Translations under genes and position numbers: made by a program
Shown here: in pieces, positions 28,559 through 40,816 of the stretch
Position numbering within the stretch: position 1 is the first letter of the stretch
Layout: each line of letters begins with the position of its first letter
Assembly (NCBI GenBank): GCA_011634665.1
Contig: WAEK01000016.1
Location: 372,001-436,000, forward strand
DNA length: 64,000 nt
Direction of reading: 5' to 3'
Origin: Mortierella sp. BCC40632
Lineage: Eukaryota; Mortierellomycota; Mortierellomycetes; Mortierellales; Mortierellaceae
Notes under the pieces: generated by a model
Database searches by the model: none
Told to the model about the DNA's origin: nothing
Seen by the model: only the letters and a program-made list of their open reading frames with translations

Positions 28559-28849
28559 TGTGCATGCAAAGGTTGATCAGTGAAAGCTAGGTGCTGTGGG
28601 AAGGAGAGAAAAAAGCCCTGTGAACAATATGATATGAACGTGCGCCACAGACCTTGTATTCTTCTTTTCTTCTATCTCTCTCTCTCTCTCTCTCTTTCTC
28701 TTACCTCCGCCCTGCCGCACAATCCCTCTCACCCTCCCCTCCTCCCCCCCCCTTGTTAAACAACCGCCGACGCGCCCATTTCCCGCTGTCTGCACTTTCC
28801 CCATCGCCATCCCGCTGGTTCAGCTCAGCATCCAGCTGACCCTCTCGCA
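28559..28849. promoter_or_regulatory. Divergent promoter region, SWT1 / DOA10
   Basis: 291 bases separate the two start codons. It contains a (CT)n run at 28674-28695 and a C-tract near 28745-28752. No TATA box is evident. C/T-rich runs of this type are common in fungal leader regions. Confidence 0.5.
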
Positions 28850-31800
28850 ATGGAGCAAGAGGAAGGTGCGCTCCTGGTTCCTCTCTGCTGATGAGCCCCA
28901 CGAGGTGACTACAACAAGCCATGTGTCCAGGCTGGTTAGTGACCATTGAATCTCTTACTTTCACTAAATAGAGATCTGCAGAGTATGCCGTTCCGAGGCT
29001 ACGTCCGAGCAGCCGCTGTTCCATCCTTGCAAATGCTCAGGAAGTATCAAATTTGTGCATCAGGATTGGTAAATCTCTCGGCTCGATTGTCTCAGCTACA
29101 ACCGAAGAATCCGCCATGTTCAATGGCCCAGTTTTCCTCGTCGCCTTAGACCCCTCCTCCCCAGCACGACTGTCATTGACTAAATGTCTTTTTTTTTATT
29201 GCATTCGTTGGACATGGACAATAGCTTGCAAAAATGGCTGGAACATAGCAATAAAAAGTATACCAAGCACCAGACCATTAACCGATGGACGAAGCGAAAA
29301 TGAAAAGTCAATGCCTAAATATGAAGACTCATTATCCCTTTGCCTCTTTTGTTTCTTTTTTATCTCCAAAGGTATTGCGAACTGTGCAAGCACAACTTCA
29401 CATTTACACCTAGTAAGATACTTAACTTTTCTTGAAGGTGCACAAGGATGACCTATTCGCCCAAAGGTACGCAGGATTTTGTGACTAAACACCACGGTAT
29501 TATCCTTATTCTAGTCTACTCTCCAGAAATGCCAGAGAGGATTCCTTGGGGCATTCTGTTGAGGAGAGCGCTCAGCAAAATAGTTCGGGGGGCACAGCTT
29601 ACGTTCCGCAGTATTCTTGTGGCCATAATTTGGCTTGCCATGTTTCCCTACTTTACCGTCTGGATTTGGCGACTGTATTTCTGGATCGGCGAAATATTTG
29701 CCCACCGAGCCAACGGACTCGAGTCACCACACCCAAATACGACTTCACTCTTTGTCCCGAGGGCCAGCTCAACTGCAAATGGCTCAGCACGGTCGCCTGA
29801 GAAAACAACATTGGACGGTCTCGTCTTCCTTCTCTCGCGATCAATTTCACCAGAACACCAATGGGTCAGGTAGAGTCGCACTGCCTTACGTCTCTATTAC
29901 TATCCTCAACTGAAATTTAAGCAGTAGCTTACCAGTTTATCTACAGCAATTTTATCCTAGATTGTGTCGAAGGCCAGATAATAGGCTTGATGGTTGTAGT
30001 AGTAGTTGCGTCCATCTTTTTGCTACGCGAATGGGTGACGCAGAACCAGGAAGGAGATGGAGCCCAGGGAGCCCCTTTTGTTGGAGCAATTCCTGTGCCC
30101 AGAATTGAGGCAGAGGCTCCAGGATTTAATGTGGAGCATGCTTTTGGAGATGCAGTGGAACGGATTATTGCAGCCCAGCACCAAATGGAAGCAATGGTAG
30201 AGGGTGAGGTAGAGTCAAGCGATGAAAGTGATTTGGAAGTCGAGTCTACACAATCGAATGTCCCTCAACGGGATCACACTCCGCCTGTAGCGACCTCGTC
30301 CAGAGGTCCATGGAACCTTGTCGATCCACAACAGCAAGAACATATCGGAGCTGAACCTGACGCTGCCACGCAAGCACCTAGGACACCATATTACTGGCAG
30401 ACTGAGGATGTAGGAGGATCCAGCACTGTAGGAGGATCCAGCACTGCGATAGATTCAAGACGACGCCCGCCAGGATCACCACTTCCCCCTTCAGAACTAC
30501 GGCCTGGTGACTCGCCATCTGCAGGGCCACCAATAATACGCCCTCCAGGACGTCCAATCAACGAAAGAACACATTCATCAGACCCAACGACGGTCATCCA
30601 TGCTTCAACCAACGCGTTCGATCAGAGCGGACGCCGACCACGGACACTGGATGGCCTTCACAATCAAGGTATCTCGTTCAGAGCTCCAGAAGATTTGGTG
30701 GATACAGAGGACGAGCCAACCTCAAGACATTCAAGAATCGGCTACGTTTATGACCCTCTTCACCAAACCTACCATCCGTAAGTGGGGTAGCCTGTTCTAG
30801 TAGGGGCAAGATGCTAGCAATATGATACAAAGCTAGTAGACTAATTTTTACATTTCCATATTGCACTTAGTGATTCTCGCTGGGTCCTTTCGCCTTCAGA
30901 GATCAATAGTGACCCTAATCTCTCTAATGGGCTGAACTCGCTGTGGACAGGTGGAGAAACAGGGTTTAATTACGGAGAGAGCTCCTCTAGTGGTCACAGT
31001 CTTTTCGGAAAATCGATACTGTCGATTACTGGAGAGCCACTCTATTGGAAAGAAGGCATCCCGCTGACATATGACAATGTCTACCTAAACCAGGATGGTT
31101 CGGAAATGACAACGGCAGAGAAAATGGCTCGATATCAAGAATTAGCCGGATCGGGAAAATTGACTTATGCTGACATCAGACAGCTACCAGTCCACTGGAG
31201 GAGAGCCCAGGTTGCAGACCAACTAAGACAGCTACGGGATGAAGAAAGAGGAGAGGGCTTAGAACGGAGAGCAAGGCAGCAGGAATTGATTCGGCAAATC
31301 AACGATCGTGGTATAAGACGACGAGCAGCCGCGGCAGCCCAGGCTGAGCAAGCCGATCAACCTGTTGCCGCCGACGCTCCAGTACCAGCGCAGGCAAACC
31401 CTCTTCCTGCTCAGGCACAGGTTGCCGCTCCCCCGGCCCGTGTTCCTCCAGTCCAACTGAACGATGCAAATCAGGCAGACGATTTCGAAGATGGTGGCGT
31501 AGAAGATTTTGATGGAATCCTGGAAGTGATCGGTATTATCGGGTCGTATTGGATCTTACTACAGAACTCGCTATTGATGTCAGCCCTCGTTTGTGCAGGC
31601 CTTGGCGTAGGAGTCTGGATCCCATTTATGATTGGAAAGACACTCATGCTCATGAATCCTTTCAACATCGTTCGAGCACCTTTGGCCATGCTGAGCCGCC
31701 TTACAGACCCGGTCCTGGATTACATTTTCGATCGCATCGTACCAGCAACAGGATATCACCTGTCCCAGTATGCTGGGCCAATCCTCGAATCAAAGCTTGG

Positions 31801-34800
31801 GAGTCTGGTTTTTAAACCGGTACTGTTGATCTTCCAGGAGCAGTGGACCGGTATTTTAGATTTAATGGTTGGAGTGTCAAAGCCAGATTTTGATCAAAAT
31901 GTTCTCGCCAAGAATGCGACAGAAACTATTTCAGCTGGACCAAGTACCACCAACACGACTTTGCTCCACCAAATTTCTCAGTCATGGAATGGAGTAGTTC
32001 ATGGCACCTCCACAGGAGACCGATTTGTGGCAATCGCATTAGGTTACACCATTTTATTCACACTCGCCTATTGGTACTATTCAAGGATTCAAAACAACCA
32101 CGACACTGGATTTAACCGCATTGTCAAGGAAATTCTTCGGAAACAAGGACTGGTCCTGAAGGTACAGCAACTACTAGGTAGAATGGGTTATGGCGACCAT
32201 ACACTACCCGAGTGATAGTCAAAAAGTTACTCACTACCTATTAACTACTTGGGAAATCCTAGATCGTATTTTTCGTCGCTATCGAGATGATCGCTTTCCC
32301 TTTGTTCTGTGGCGCCCTTATTGGAATTGCGACACTACCTCTTTTTAATGGAGCGAGTGTCACCTCACGGATCGCATTCTTTAGGTCATCACCTGGCGGT
32401 TCTCTTGTTATTTATTGGCTAGTCGGGACTACATTCATGTTCATCATATCGATGATTATCAATTACTGCCGCACAATTGTCCGAAGAGGCGTTCTATGGT
32501 TTATTCGAGACCCCAACGACCAAACGTTCCACCCAGTGCGAGAGATTCTTGAACGGCCCATTCCAATTTTGCTACGGAAACAGTTCAACGGAGCCATGAT
32601 GTATCTGGTTTTGATCATTCTCGGAATTATTTTCCCTATTTATTGCATCAAAGTGACCACAAGGAGTATGTTCCCTCTTCGCTGGAAAGTTGAGTAAGTC
32701 AGAACCTATGATTAGCTTAAAACTGTCGGTCCTGTCCTAAACGATTCCTTTGAAGGTGGACTAACTTACATCGAAAGCCTGCGTTCATCTAGTGAGCCTA
32801 TTTCGGACATTCCCGTTGATTTACTCCTATTCCACCTGGTGCTCCCAATGACTGCTCGCTGGCTGAATCCAATCCCTACATTTGAGGCTGCTTTGCAAAA
32901 ATGGTGGCGTTTGCTGTCACGATGGATGCGTGTGAGTTCGTTCATGTACGGGAGAGAAGGAGGACAATATCAAGACGAAGAAGGCCAAACGGTCTATCGT
33001 ACTTGGAGAGCATGGCTCGGACGAAAGAAACCACGCTTCCCTACAACAGACCAATCTGCGGATGGCGTCGATCAGGATGTAGATGACGAGGTCGTCTTTG
33101 TCCCCGAAGGAAAACTCGTTCGAGTACCAAATACTGATCGAGTGATTCACCTCAAGGATCGGCGAGTGTTTGTACCTGTCGACGAACAAGGAAATGCATT
33201 GGACCCACTTGAGGATCTACCTGGCGTTGTCGATCCTAATATGGATCCCTTGTCTCACGGACTTGGGCCTTATGAATTAATTGACCCTAAGGCAGACACT
33301 GCCGTCATTTATGCTCCACCCCATTTCAAGTTACGATTAATTTTGTTTACGATCATAACCTGGACTTCGGCCATGATGTTCTTGACTCATACAGCTGTCA
33401 TGCCATGTAAGTGAACCACGTGGCTGATCTTCTCGAATCAGATCAGGGATGAATTAGGATGTAAATACTAACAGATCGCATGACTTCTCCTATCTGGATG
33501 TATAGTGCGAATTGGTCGATTCTTGTTCTCTCTCAGGATGGAGAGACAGATTCATGACATCTATTCGTTTTTATTAGGCGCTTACTTTGTGGAAGGAGCA
33601 CGTCTGGGAGCTGTCAGGCTCCACAGTTATATCAATGAGTACCGTGTGAATGGCCTGCCAACGATGAGCCTTGAGCACTTAAAAAAGGCCACCAGAACCA
33701 TTACAAAGTTGTTTTATTTTGGAGCTGTGTTCGTGGTAATCATGCCCTTTTCGCTTGGTCTTATGATGGAGCTACTTTTAATCCTTCCTCTTCGGACGGC
33801 TCTTAATGATGGCACGGGTATTATCTTTGTTCTGGTAAGTGTAACGGAAGAAACTGATACTGAGAACAGCCTTTAGTCAGGTTTGGTGAACAAACAGCCT
33901 GCTTTTCATTTCTAACTTTTCGTCTGTTGGACTTGCTGTAGACATGGACGGTGGGCCTTTTGTACATGAAGATCCTTCACCGGATTGTGACAGGTATACC
34001 TGATAACCGGTTCGCCATCGTATTCAACAGAGTCTTTGTTGGGTGGAATATTGATGAGTGGGACATTGGTCTGGCAAATCGCCATATCATTTTCCCATTC
34101 CTCGGATGGACGATGATGGCTATTGGCATCCCTACTGCTACTGCTTGGATCACAGTTAGAGTCTCAGGTAGGACAATCGACTGACTACTAGAGCAAGACC
34201 TGCCAATTCTTGATAAGTATTCAAAGATCCGACAATAGGTTTTAACCTGACTTTTTCTCCCGTCAAACTATAGGCTTTACTGGAGCTGAGAGGACCAAAA
34301 TCTTTAGGCTCTCCTACCCGGCTACTTTCTTGACTGGCTTAGTATTGTTTGGGCTTAAAGAGATCATAACTATTCTTCGAGGATGGAGCCAGAATGTGCG
34401 AGACCAAGAGTACCTCGTGGGCCGCCAGCTTCATAACCTAAGAGATGAAGCTGAAGCTGATGAACAGGATATCCCAGATCTACAGGATCAGCAGGATCAG
34501 CAGGATCGACAAGAACAACAGGAACACGTTCTTGAAGAGCCTAATTCGACAAGCTCCGATGGGGAGGACTGGAAAACTTCGTATTCTGCGGAAGGTGAAG
34601 CCTCGATGACTGGAGCATCGTCGTCCCAACCGCAAAGCGTCGATCAACTAGACGATAGCAGTGACTCTTGGGAGAGATCACGGCATCAGAGCCCCCGACC
34701 TACCGACCATGCTGAAAAGGAATCCGAGGTGGATTTCCCTGAACGATATGGAATCCGGCGGTCATGGAGACGAGAGAGGGATATGGAGTCAGAAGATAGA

Positions 34801-34911
34801 GGGCATCTTGAAATGGATGAAGAGGAAGGATCAATTGGGGAACGGATACGAGCCAGGCGGTTACGGCGGCTCCAGGCCCTTGAACAAGACGCACATCGCA
34901 CAGCCATGTAG
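28850..34911 (+). CDS. SSM4: ER/inner-nuclear-membrane E3 ubiquitin ligase Doa10 (MARCH6/Ssm4)
   Basis: About twelve exons, about 1,600 aa. Exon 1 is only 16 bases (28850-28865) and joins 28972 in phase to read [15 protein letters not shown]. Then come the RING-CH pieces [18 protein letters not shown] (exon 2), [11 protein letters not shown] (exon 3, 29225-29257) and [20 protein letters not shown] (exons 4-5), giving the full C4HC3 finger. The membrane part starts at 29600; the TD domain ([20 protein letters not shown]) is near 31530. Many transmembrane helices follow to about 34370. The C-terminal tail is acidic and Gln/Asp-rich. Doa10 works with Ubc6 and Ubc7 in ER-associated degradation of membrane and soluble proteins. 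Extra disordered, Pro-rich insertions follow the first helices (30060-30780), and an Ala-rich linker lies before the TD domain. Confidence 0.93.
30410..30445 (+). repeat. Perfect 18-bp tandem duplication in DOA10
   Basis: GTAGGAGGATCCAGCACT occurs twice head to tail (30410-30427 and 30428-30445), in frame, adding a repeated VGGSST unit in the disordered cytosolic loop. It looks like a recent duplication. Confidence 0.95.
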
Positions 34912-34997
34912 AATATGAATGCACTATAAAATACTTTTTTCAATCAAAACCTTGACCCATCAGGTTACCAGCCTGTTGTCTTTTTGTCTTCGATCAA

Positions 34998-35007
34998 TAT
35001 ATTTATA
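34998..35007 (+). promoter_or_regulatory. A/T-rich TATA-like element upstream of HIS6
   Basis: TATATTTATA about 120 bases before the HIS6 ATG. It could also serve as the 3'-end signal of DOA10, whose stop is 87 bases upstream. Confidence 0.35.
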
Positions 35008-35040
35008 TTGCAATCAAGTCACGGACTTTGGTGGGGGCCC

Positions 35041-35047
35041 TGACTCA
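35041..35047 (+). promoter_or_regulatory. Gcn4/Cpc1-type site (TGACTCA) upstream of HIS6
   Basis: A perfect TGACTCA lies 79 bases before the HIS6 ATG. In fungi this is the core site of the bZIP general amino-acid-control activator, which drives histidine genes on starvation. Function here is inferred from motif and position. Confidence 0.6.
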
Positions 35048-35125
35048 CACAAATCGCCACCAACCCAGTAAGCCCGCCCACTCTTTCACTTTCTGTTCAC
35101 CTCTTCCTCACAATACATTGCCGCC

Positions 35126-36620
35126 ATGACCACACACCCATCAACGCAGACTAGATTCAGACCATGCATTGATCTCCATTCCGGTCAGGTCAAGCAAATC
35201 GTCGGAGGATCCCTCAATGACAAGGATGAGTCTCAACTTAAGACCAACTTTGTTTCCAGGTAGCGACTTTTTTTTTTTTTCTTGAGAATTGGGCCAAACC
35301 CTTCCACTTGTCTAGCATACAGTCCACCTAACTGAACGCTTTAAGAGTGCATCCGGAATACTGACAACTTTTTTTTATTTTTTACTTTGCACCGTCAATC
35401 TTTAGTGAGCCCCCAAGCTACTATGCCAAACTCTATAAAGACCGTGCCCTCACTGGTGCCCACGTTATCAAGCTTGGTCCCGGGAACGACGAGGCTGCCA
35501 AGGAATGTCTCCGAACCTGGCCAGGTAATACACAAATTGTTTTCATACTCAGGAAAGGACCGAATTGCAGGTCACCATCGATCCAGTTCACCGCTTCCGT
35601 TTTTTTTTTTTTTGTTTTTTCTTTTGTTGCTCATGAAATTCTCATTATTGCTCGCCAGATGGACTTCAGATAGGAGGTGGCATCACAAACGAGAATGCAT
35701 TGTTCTGGATTGAGGCCGGAGCTGCAAAGGTAAGGCTTAGATATATACAATACGCTCCTTGTGTTCAATTTGGTTCTCATAGACCGGCTCGGATCTTAAA
35801 AAGGCTATCTGTTGACGATAGGTCATTGTGACATCGTACCTGTTTCCTGGAGCCAAGTTCTCTTTGGAGAGACTCAAGGCGATCTCCGAAACCGTGGGTA
35901 AAGAGAAACTCGTTGTCGATGTGAGCTGTCGGCGACGTGGAGACGAGTGGATTGTGGCAATGGACAAGTGGCAAACGATGACGGACATGAAGGTCGGTCG
36001 AGATTCTCTTGCGCTACTGGCAGAGTATTGCTCTGAGTTTTTGGTTCATGCAGCGGATGTCGAAGGGTTGTGCAAAGGAATTGATCAGGACCTTGTCAAA
36101 GGTATGGCATGGGGTGTGCTTGGCAGATTTCGCCCTTTGAACCGTATGGATTCTATTAATGCCCCTCCCCATTCTGAAAATACTGACTGATCACTTCTGT
36201 TTTTCGGCTGAATAGCTCTCGGCGAATGGACTACGATTCCAACAACATATGCTGGCGGAGCAAATGGTAAGAATTGAATGACTCTTATTTACCTGTAGCA
36301 AGCTACCCGACCCTAGGCATCACAGAGTTTATTGATGCCTTTTATCGTATTGCTATCCTCTTTTTAATACTTTAGCACTAGAAGACCTGAAATTGGTGCA
36401 GGAGCTCTCTGGTGGCAAAGTGGACTTGACTTTTGGAAGGTAAGCTACTAGTAACCTATTGTCATGTATGGAATACATAAACTATTCGAGACTCCTCAGA
36501 ATAACACCTCTTCCCTTGTTCCTTCTGGGATTTTTTTTTAGTGCATTGGACGTCTTTGGTGGAAAGTCGGTCAAATTTAATGACTGTGTGGCATGGAATG
36601 TAGCCGTTAACAATGCATAA
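35126..36620 (+). CDS. HIS6: Phosphoribosylformimino-AICAR-phosphate isomerase (histidine biosynthesis)
   Basis: Seven exons (35126-35259, 35406-35524, 35659-35729, 35822-36101, 36216-36266, 36376-36439, 36542-36620) give 265 aa, the family's usual length. The (beta/alpha)8 barrel enzyme opens the ring of ProFAR to PRFAR by an Amadori rearrangement, the fourth step of cytosolic histidine synthesis. Motifs: [18 protein letters not shown] with the first catalytic Asp, [60 protein letters not shown] and the C-terminal [14 protein letters not shown], where the phosphate-binding loop and second half of the barrel lie. A Gcn4-type site is 79 bases upstream. Confidence 0.95.
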
Positions 36621-37468
36621 AAAAAGAATAGACAATAGCCTTTCATGAACGACAGAGTTAACAGAATATAACTCCTAATCAGATACATTTTGGAAAAAGC
36701 AGTGTGCATTAACTACATAGCGGCTATTTATGTTGATTGCCAATTTCTCGCAACATTCACGTAGGGCCACTAGAGCTTCAAGAGCACGGGCCTGGTATCA
36801 CCTAAACTGACCATACCCTCTAGCTAAAGAACTAGAACCTGAAATCACCTCTCATGACATGGTTTAAGGTTCTGCTACCCCTTCTACCAAATAAGTTCAG
36901 ATGCTTTATACTGATATCTGTCGCCAACTTTCCAATAAGCTATTTCCGACTCCAAAAGAACATCATTCCATCTGACTCCTCTGTCTACCAGGATTGCCTA
37001 AGATACCGATACTCAGATTCTCCAGCTTGGAGGCCCATCTACTCGTAGGCTCCAGCAGCTGAAGACAACAGACCCGGAGTTTCCTTGAGTGGCACACTGC
37101 TCGAGTCTCCACCAAGTGGAAGCGAAGCGTCAGGTTGAGATCCTGGGTCGTTTTCGGCAAAAACGTAGTTAGATATTGAGGTATTCACTAATTGGTGTTC
37201 TCCAAGTAGCGAGAACACTACCTAGTCCGATGGTGCGATAGAAAGAAGTGTGTAGAGTCAAGGCAGACCACCAACACAGCCTTTACAAACATTGGATATC
37301 TTGAGGGTGGTCATGACTATCCAGTCCAGCGAGAGCAAATGTGAAATATGAGGGGAAGGGAAGGTGGCTGGGAGACACGGCTTGATCCTACCTCCCTCCC
37401 TCACTCTTCAGCCCAGACGCCCGCTTTCTTACAACGACTTTCCCTGTCGACCAACTCTTTGCCGAGCA
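36621..37468. other. Intergenic region, HIS6 to BRCC36
   Basis: 848 bases with A/T-rich 3' flank of HIS6 and a C-rich leader (37370-37440) before BRCC36. Short open frames in both strands carry no recognisable motif. Confidence 0.5.
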
Positions 37469-39625
37469 ATGTCATCCACCAATCCTTTCCGTTCAGACAT
37501 GTCGCGACCACCTTCCCTTTCCAGGGTCTTGGTCCACTCCAACGTCCTTCACATCCTTCTGGCCCATGCTCTATCGACTGAAAAAGTAATTACTTGCCTC
37601 AATGCCATCGCCCCATGTCCCATTGCTTGGCATTGTATGACTTTCCCTCTAGCCATTCATCTTTCTCTTGAAATGTTGCTCGCGCTCCTTCCATAATATG
37701 TTAGAGCCATACTATATCCACTTAAAGTCTGACTCAAAGGCACCTTCTCTCGCTTTTAGGAAGAAATCATGGGCATGCTTATGGGCGACTGGGTGGTAAG
37801 TCTTTTCACCTAAACAGCTGACCCCTTGTTACCCACATTACAGGGCATACTGACACCCAAAACTGGGATTATTCTTGCTGTAGAAAGAAGGTGTGACGGA
37901 GGTAGCCAGGGTTGAAGGAGTCTCGCTATTGACAAGATCTGAGAAGCGCAAGGATCGCGTTGAGATTGGCCCAGAGCAACTCACCATGGCCGCTATAGAA
38001 GCAGAGGTACGACAAAAGGACCATCCAGTGACTTTGGATCAGTAGCCACACGTCATTATCCTGCAGAGACCAAATACTCTTGTGTAATTACTTACCGAGC
38101 GCTTATGGAAAAAAATCAGGAAATCACAAAGGCAACAGGCAAGACGACAAGAGTGATTGGATGGGTAAGTAGAGTGACTCGGAGAGAAAGCTCGCTCTGT
38201 ATATGATGGTCAATACAAGATGCTCCCAGAAACTCACGCTTCTGTTTTCCTTATCCTGCCTTCAGTATCATAGTCATCCGCATATCACAGTGTTTCCATC
38301 CCATGTTGGTACAGCCACCTATCCTCCACCTTACCCAGCTCAGAGAGGACTTCATAATTTGACCCGACGCTAACATGTTCTTTGAATACGCGTTCTCTAG
38401 ATCTCAGGACTCAGCTTTCGCAACAATTTATGGACCCCCGATTCATTGGCATGATTGTGTCATGCTTTAATACCGACAGTGAAAAGGTATGTTCGACAGG
38501 TTGTCGCAGTCGCGTCCACTACATAGGTTGATGAATTGTAGGAGCAATCTTGTCTAACTTACTCCATCTATCGGCATGGATGCCAATTCGATGTTGACGA
38601 TAGTCAAACAAGATCCAGGTTACATGCTTCCAATCAAAGCCTGATGGCAGTGGACCGTAAGTCATTGATTTTTTGTATTTTTGCCTCAACCGACTATCAT
38701 TATTCTGCAATCAATCAAGCAAAAAAAGTATCTCAAGCTAACTGCGAGAACGTGACGTTTATTGACAGTTGTAAGCACGTGGAGCTGCCATTTAGTGTCC
38801 TAAACGAGAACCCAATGGAGTCGCTCACGCTGCCCAAGCTACTGGAAATCTCGGAGAGAATCTACGAGGAACAACGTCAATCTTTCTATAAATCAATACC
38901 AATGTCGTCGACACCCTCAGCACCGCCCTCTTTGCAGAACCGTCCTGGAAGTCATACTGGAAAGCCTCGCCTTTCACAGCGCTCCAACACATTTAGCTCC
39001 CCTTCACATATGGATCAGGAAGGGGATGTGGTAATGTCGTCGATGGGAGAGGACGACTTTATGAGCGTAGAACGGAGGCGAAGCACAGTATCACAAAAGA
39101 ACAAGGATGATCGAGGGCCCTTAGATGATATCCCTGCTGAACAACTAAGTTCAAGGTAACGCACAAAGAAGCACTTCAACTAGCAACAGATCATGTATCA
39201 GCCCAGCTTGAAGGAATGTCTGACTAATCCATGAGATTTTCTCAATCGCGATGCTGTCAACTGGCTACTAGATATATTGACAGCAACATGTCACTTCCTG
39301 ACCGGATGATGCTTGTCCGGAATTCTGGAGTCTATGTGCAATCGCTTGCCAGTCTCGTGGATAACCTTGTGGGACCTACTCTGCAGATGCTAGTTGATCG
39401 TGACCATTACAACAAGTCTTTGGTAAGGAAGACTCGAAACGCCATTTTATTTATCTTTTAGTTGTGCTCTAGGCCACTATAGGCATGTATTAAACGCTCA
39501 CTCGCTCTTATTGGTAGCTGGAATCCCTTCGGGCCCGAAAAAAGGAACTTGCAAAGGAGCTAAGAGACTCGAGAATGCGTCCCGGCCATGGAAACGATAG
39601 TCTTGTTGACCTCGGCGATGTCTAG
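37469..39625 (+). CDS. BRCC3: BRCC36-like JAMM/MPN+ K63-deubiquitinase
   Basis: Multi-exon gene (first exons 37469-37585, 37760-37795, 37884-38006, 38120-38164, 38266-38308, 38401-38486). It opens with a short Ser/Pro leader, then VLVHSNVLHILLAHALSTEK and EEIMGMLMGDWV, SEKRKDRVEIGPEQL, and the JAMM motif GWYHSHPHITVFPSHVD, followed by FIGMIVSCF. The upstream Glu, both His and the final Asp of the metal site are present, so it should be an active zinc isopeptidase. KRKDRVEI and PEQL separate BRCC36 from CSN5, Rpn11 and AMSH. In animals BRCC36 cuts K63-linked ubiquitin in the BRCA1-A and BRISC complexes. The C-terminal half has a long Ser-rich insertion (38890-39160) and ends in a coiled coil (LESLRARKKELAKEL). 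The boundary near 38655-38735 is ambiguous. Confidence 0.88.
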
Positions 39626-39796
39626 CACAGGATAGGGCCACACTTTTTTTTTTTTTTTTTTTTTTTCGTGCAAAATGATAATAAACAAGGCACCAACCAG
39701 TAACTCTGAGGTTATCAAGCACATTGGGACATTTTTATTTTCTTTATCAGATACTCTTCTTTCCAATACTATGGGATGGTTGATGAATTTCAGCAC

Positions 39797-40660
39797 TTAG
39801 TGATCACCCCTGAAAAGAAGGGCAGGACCGGCAAGAATGTGGCTGTCATCCTTAAATGCGATGGGAGTGGCAGTGTCGGTGATAACCACGTACACGTAAC
39901 CTATCGCAGTTTCTGGCAGAGCACAAATATGGCGTGGAGAGACAACGACCTTGTTGTTATAGAGGAACTGACACCAGGTAGTCACCTTAGTGTCCTCACC
40001 CTCAAAGGAAGCAGTGACCTTGTAATCTTTGCCAATGGTAGCCGAAAGCTGCTTAAAGGGAGGGATGCCAATATCATCGGGACAGTAATCAATAAAGTAG
40101 GAGGCGATTGTAATAATCTCCTTGGCAGTCAACGGGGTGTCAAAGGAATAAGGGAAAGGGCTCTGGCCAAGGACCTCATTCAAGAAGGCTGAATGACGAG
40201 CCTCAACCGTAGCAATTGATGCAGCAGCTGTGATGAGATCTCCATTTAGGCCTGCGGCCTGGCCTAGGTAGGCAGATACTCCAGTGTTCTCCAATGCGCG
40301 TGCAATAGCAATAAACTCATGGACATTCTTAAACGGGAACTTGTAGGTACATTTGGCAACTGGCACTTCATTCAAGGACTTGATGACCGTCTCGAGAGTG
40401 GTAACATGTGTGGCCTCGTGCTCACCGATATGGACGAAATGCGAATGGACCTCGGCACTGTAACCAGCCTTGACGAAATCATCTTCGTCATATCGAGCGA
40501 GACCTGTCTTGTAGAAGTCATCTTCAAGATGCTCGAGATTGAGCGCAAAGTTGAGAATACCGACGTCGTTGGAGACATCACGCTTGACTACTTGAACAGG
40601 GATGGCAAGCACCATAGAGGCGGCAACAGCAGAGGCAATGGTAATGAGCGAGAAACGCAT
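39797..40660 (-). CDS. Secreted ferritin-like diiron-type protein (Rds1-like)
   Basis: Uninterrupted CDS of 287 aa. Residues 1-19 (MRFSLITIASAVAASMVLA) form a signal peptide; VVKR at about 24-27 looks like a Kex2 cleavage site that would release the mature chain at DVSNDV. The body has a ferritin-like helical bundle pattern with LEHLEDDFY, GEHEATHVTTLE and ATVEARHSAFLNEVL; the two ExxH motifs and the first-helix Glu are candidate metal ligands. This is the fungal secreted ferritin-like family (stress- or sporulation-induced in some species). Metal binding and enzymatic activity are inferred, not shown. The start at 40660 is chosen because it gives the signal peptide. A TATAAAA lies 150 bases upstream. 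It is convergent with BRCC36. Confidence 0.85.
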   Translation of the reverse strand: MRFSLITIASAVAASMVLAIPVQVVKRDVSNDVGILNFALNLEHLEDDFYKTGLARYDEDDFVKAGYSAEVHSHFVHIGEHEATHVTTLETVIKSLNEVPVAKCTYKFPFKNVHEFIAIARALENTGVSAYLGQAAGLNGDLITAAASIATVEARHSAFLNEVLGQSPFPYSFDTPLTAKEIITIASYFIDYCPDDIGIPPFKQLSATIGKDYKVTASFEGEDTKVTTWCQFLYNNKVVVSPRHICALPETAIGYVYVVITDTATPIAFKDDSHILAGPALLFRGDH

Positions 40661-40809
40661 GATGAAAAGCGGCAAGTGGTGCGGGAGGTGGAGGAGTGTT
40701 TTGATGATGCTTTTGGTAGAGCTTTAGAGGTGATGAAGGCGCGTTTGGGGAAGAGGCAGATGTGGGATGAGAGGCGAATGAAGAAAAATCTGGGGTTGCT
40801 CGCGAGCAG

Positions 40810-40816
40810 TTTTATA
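40810..40816 (-). promoter_or_regulatory. TATA box of the secreted ferritin-like gene
   Basis: TATAAAA on the minus strand 150 bases before the ATG at 40660; a clear core-promoter candidate, consistent with an inducible gene. Confidence 0.6.
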
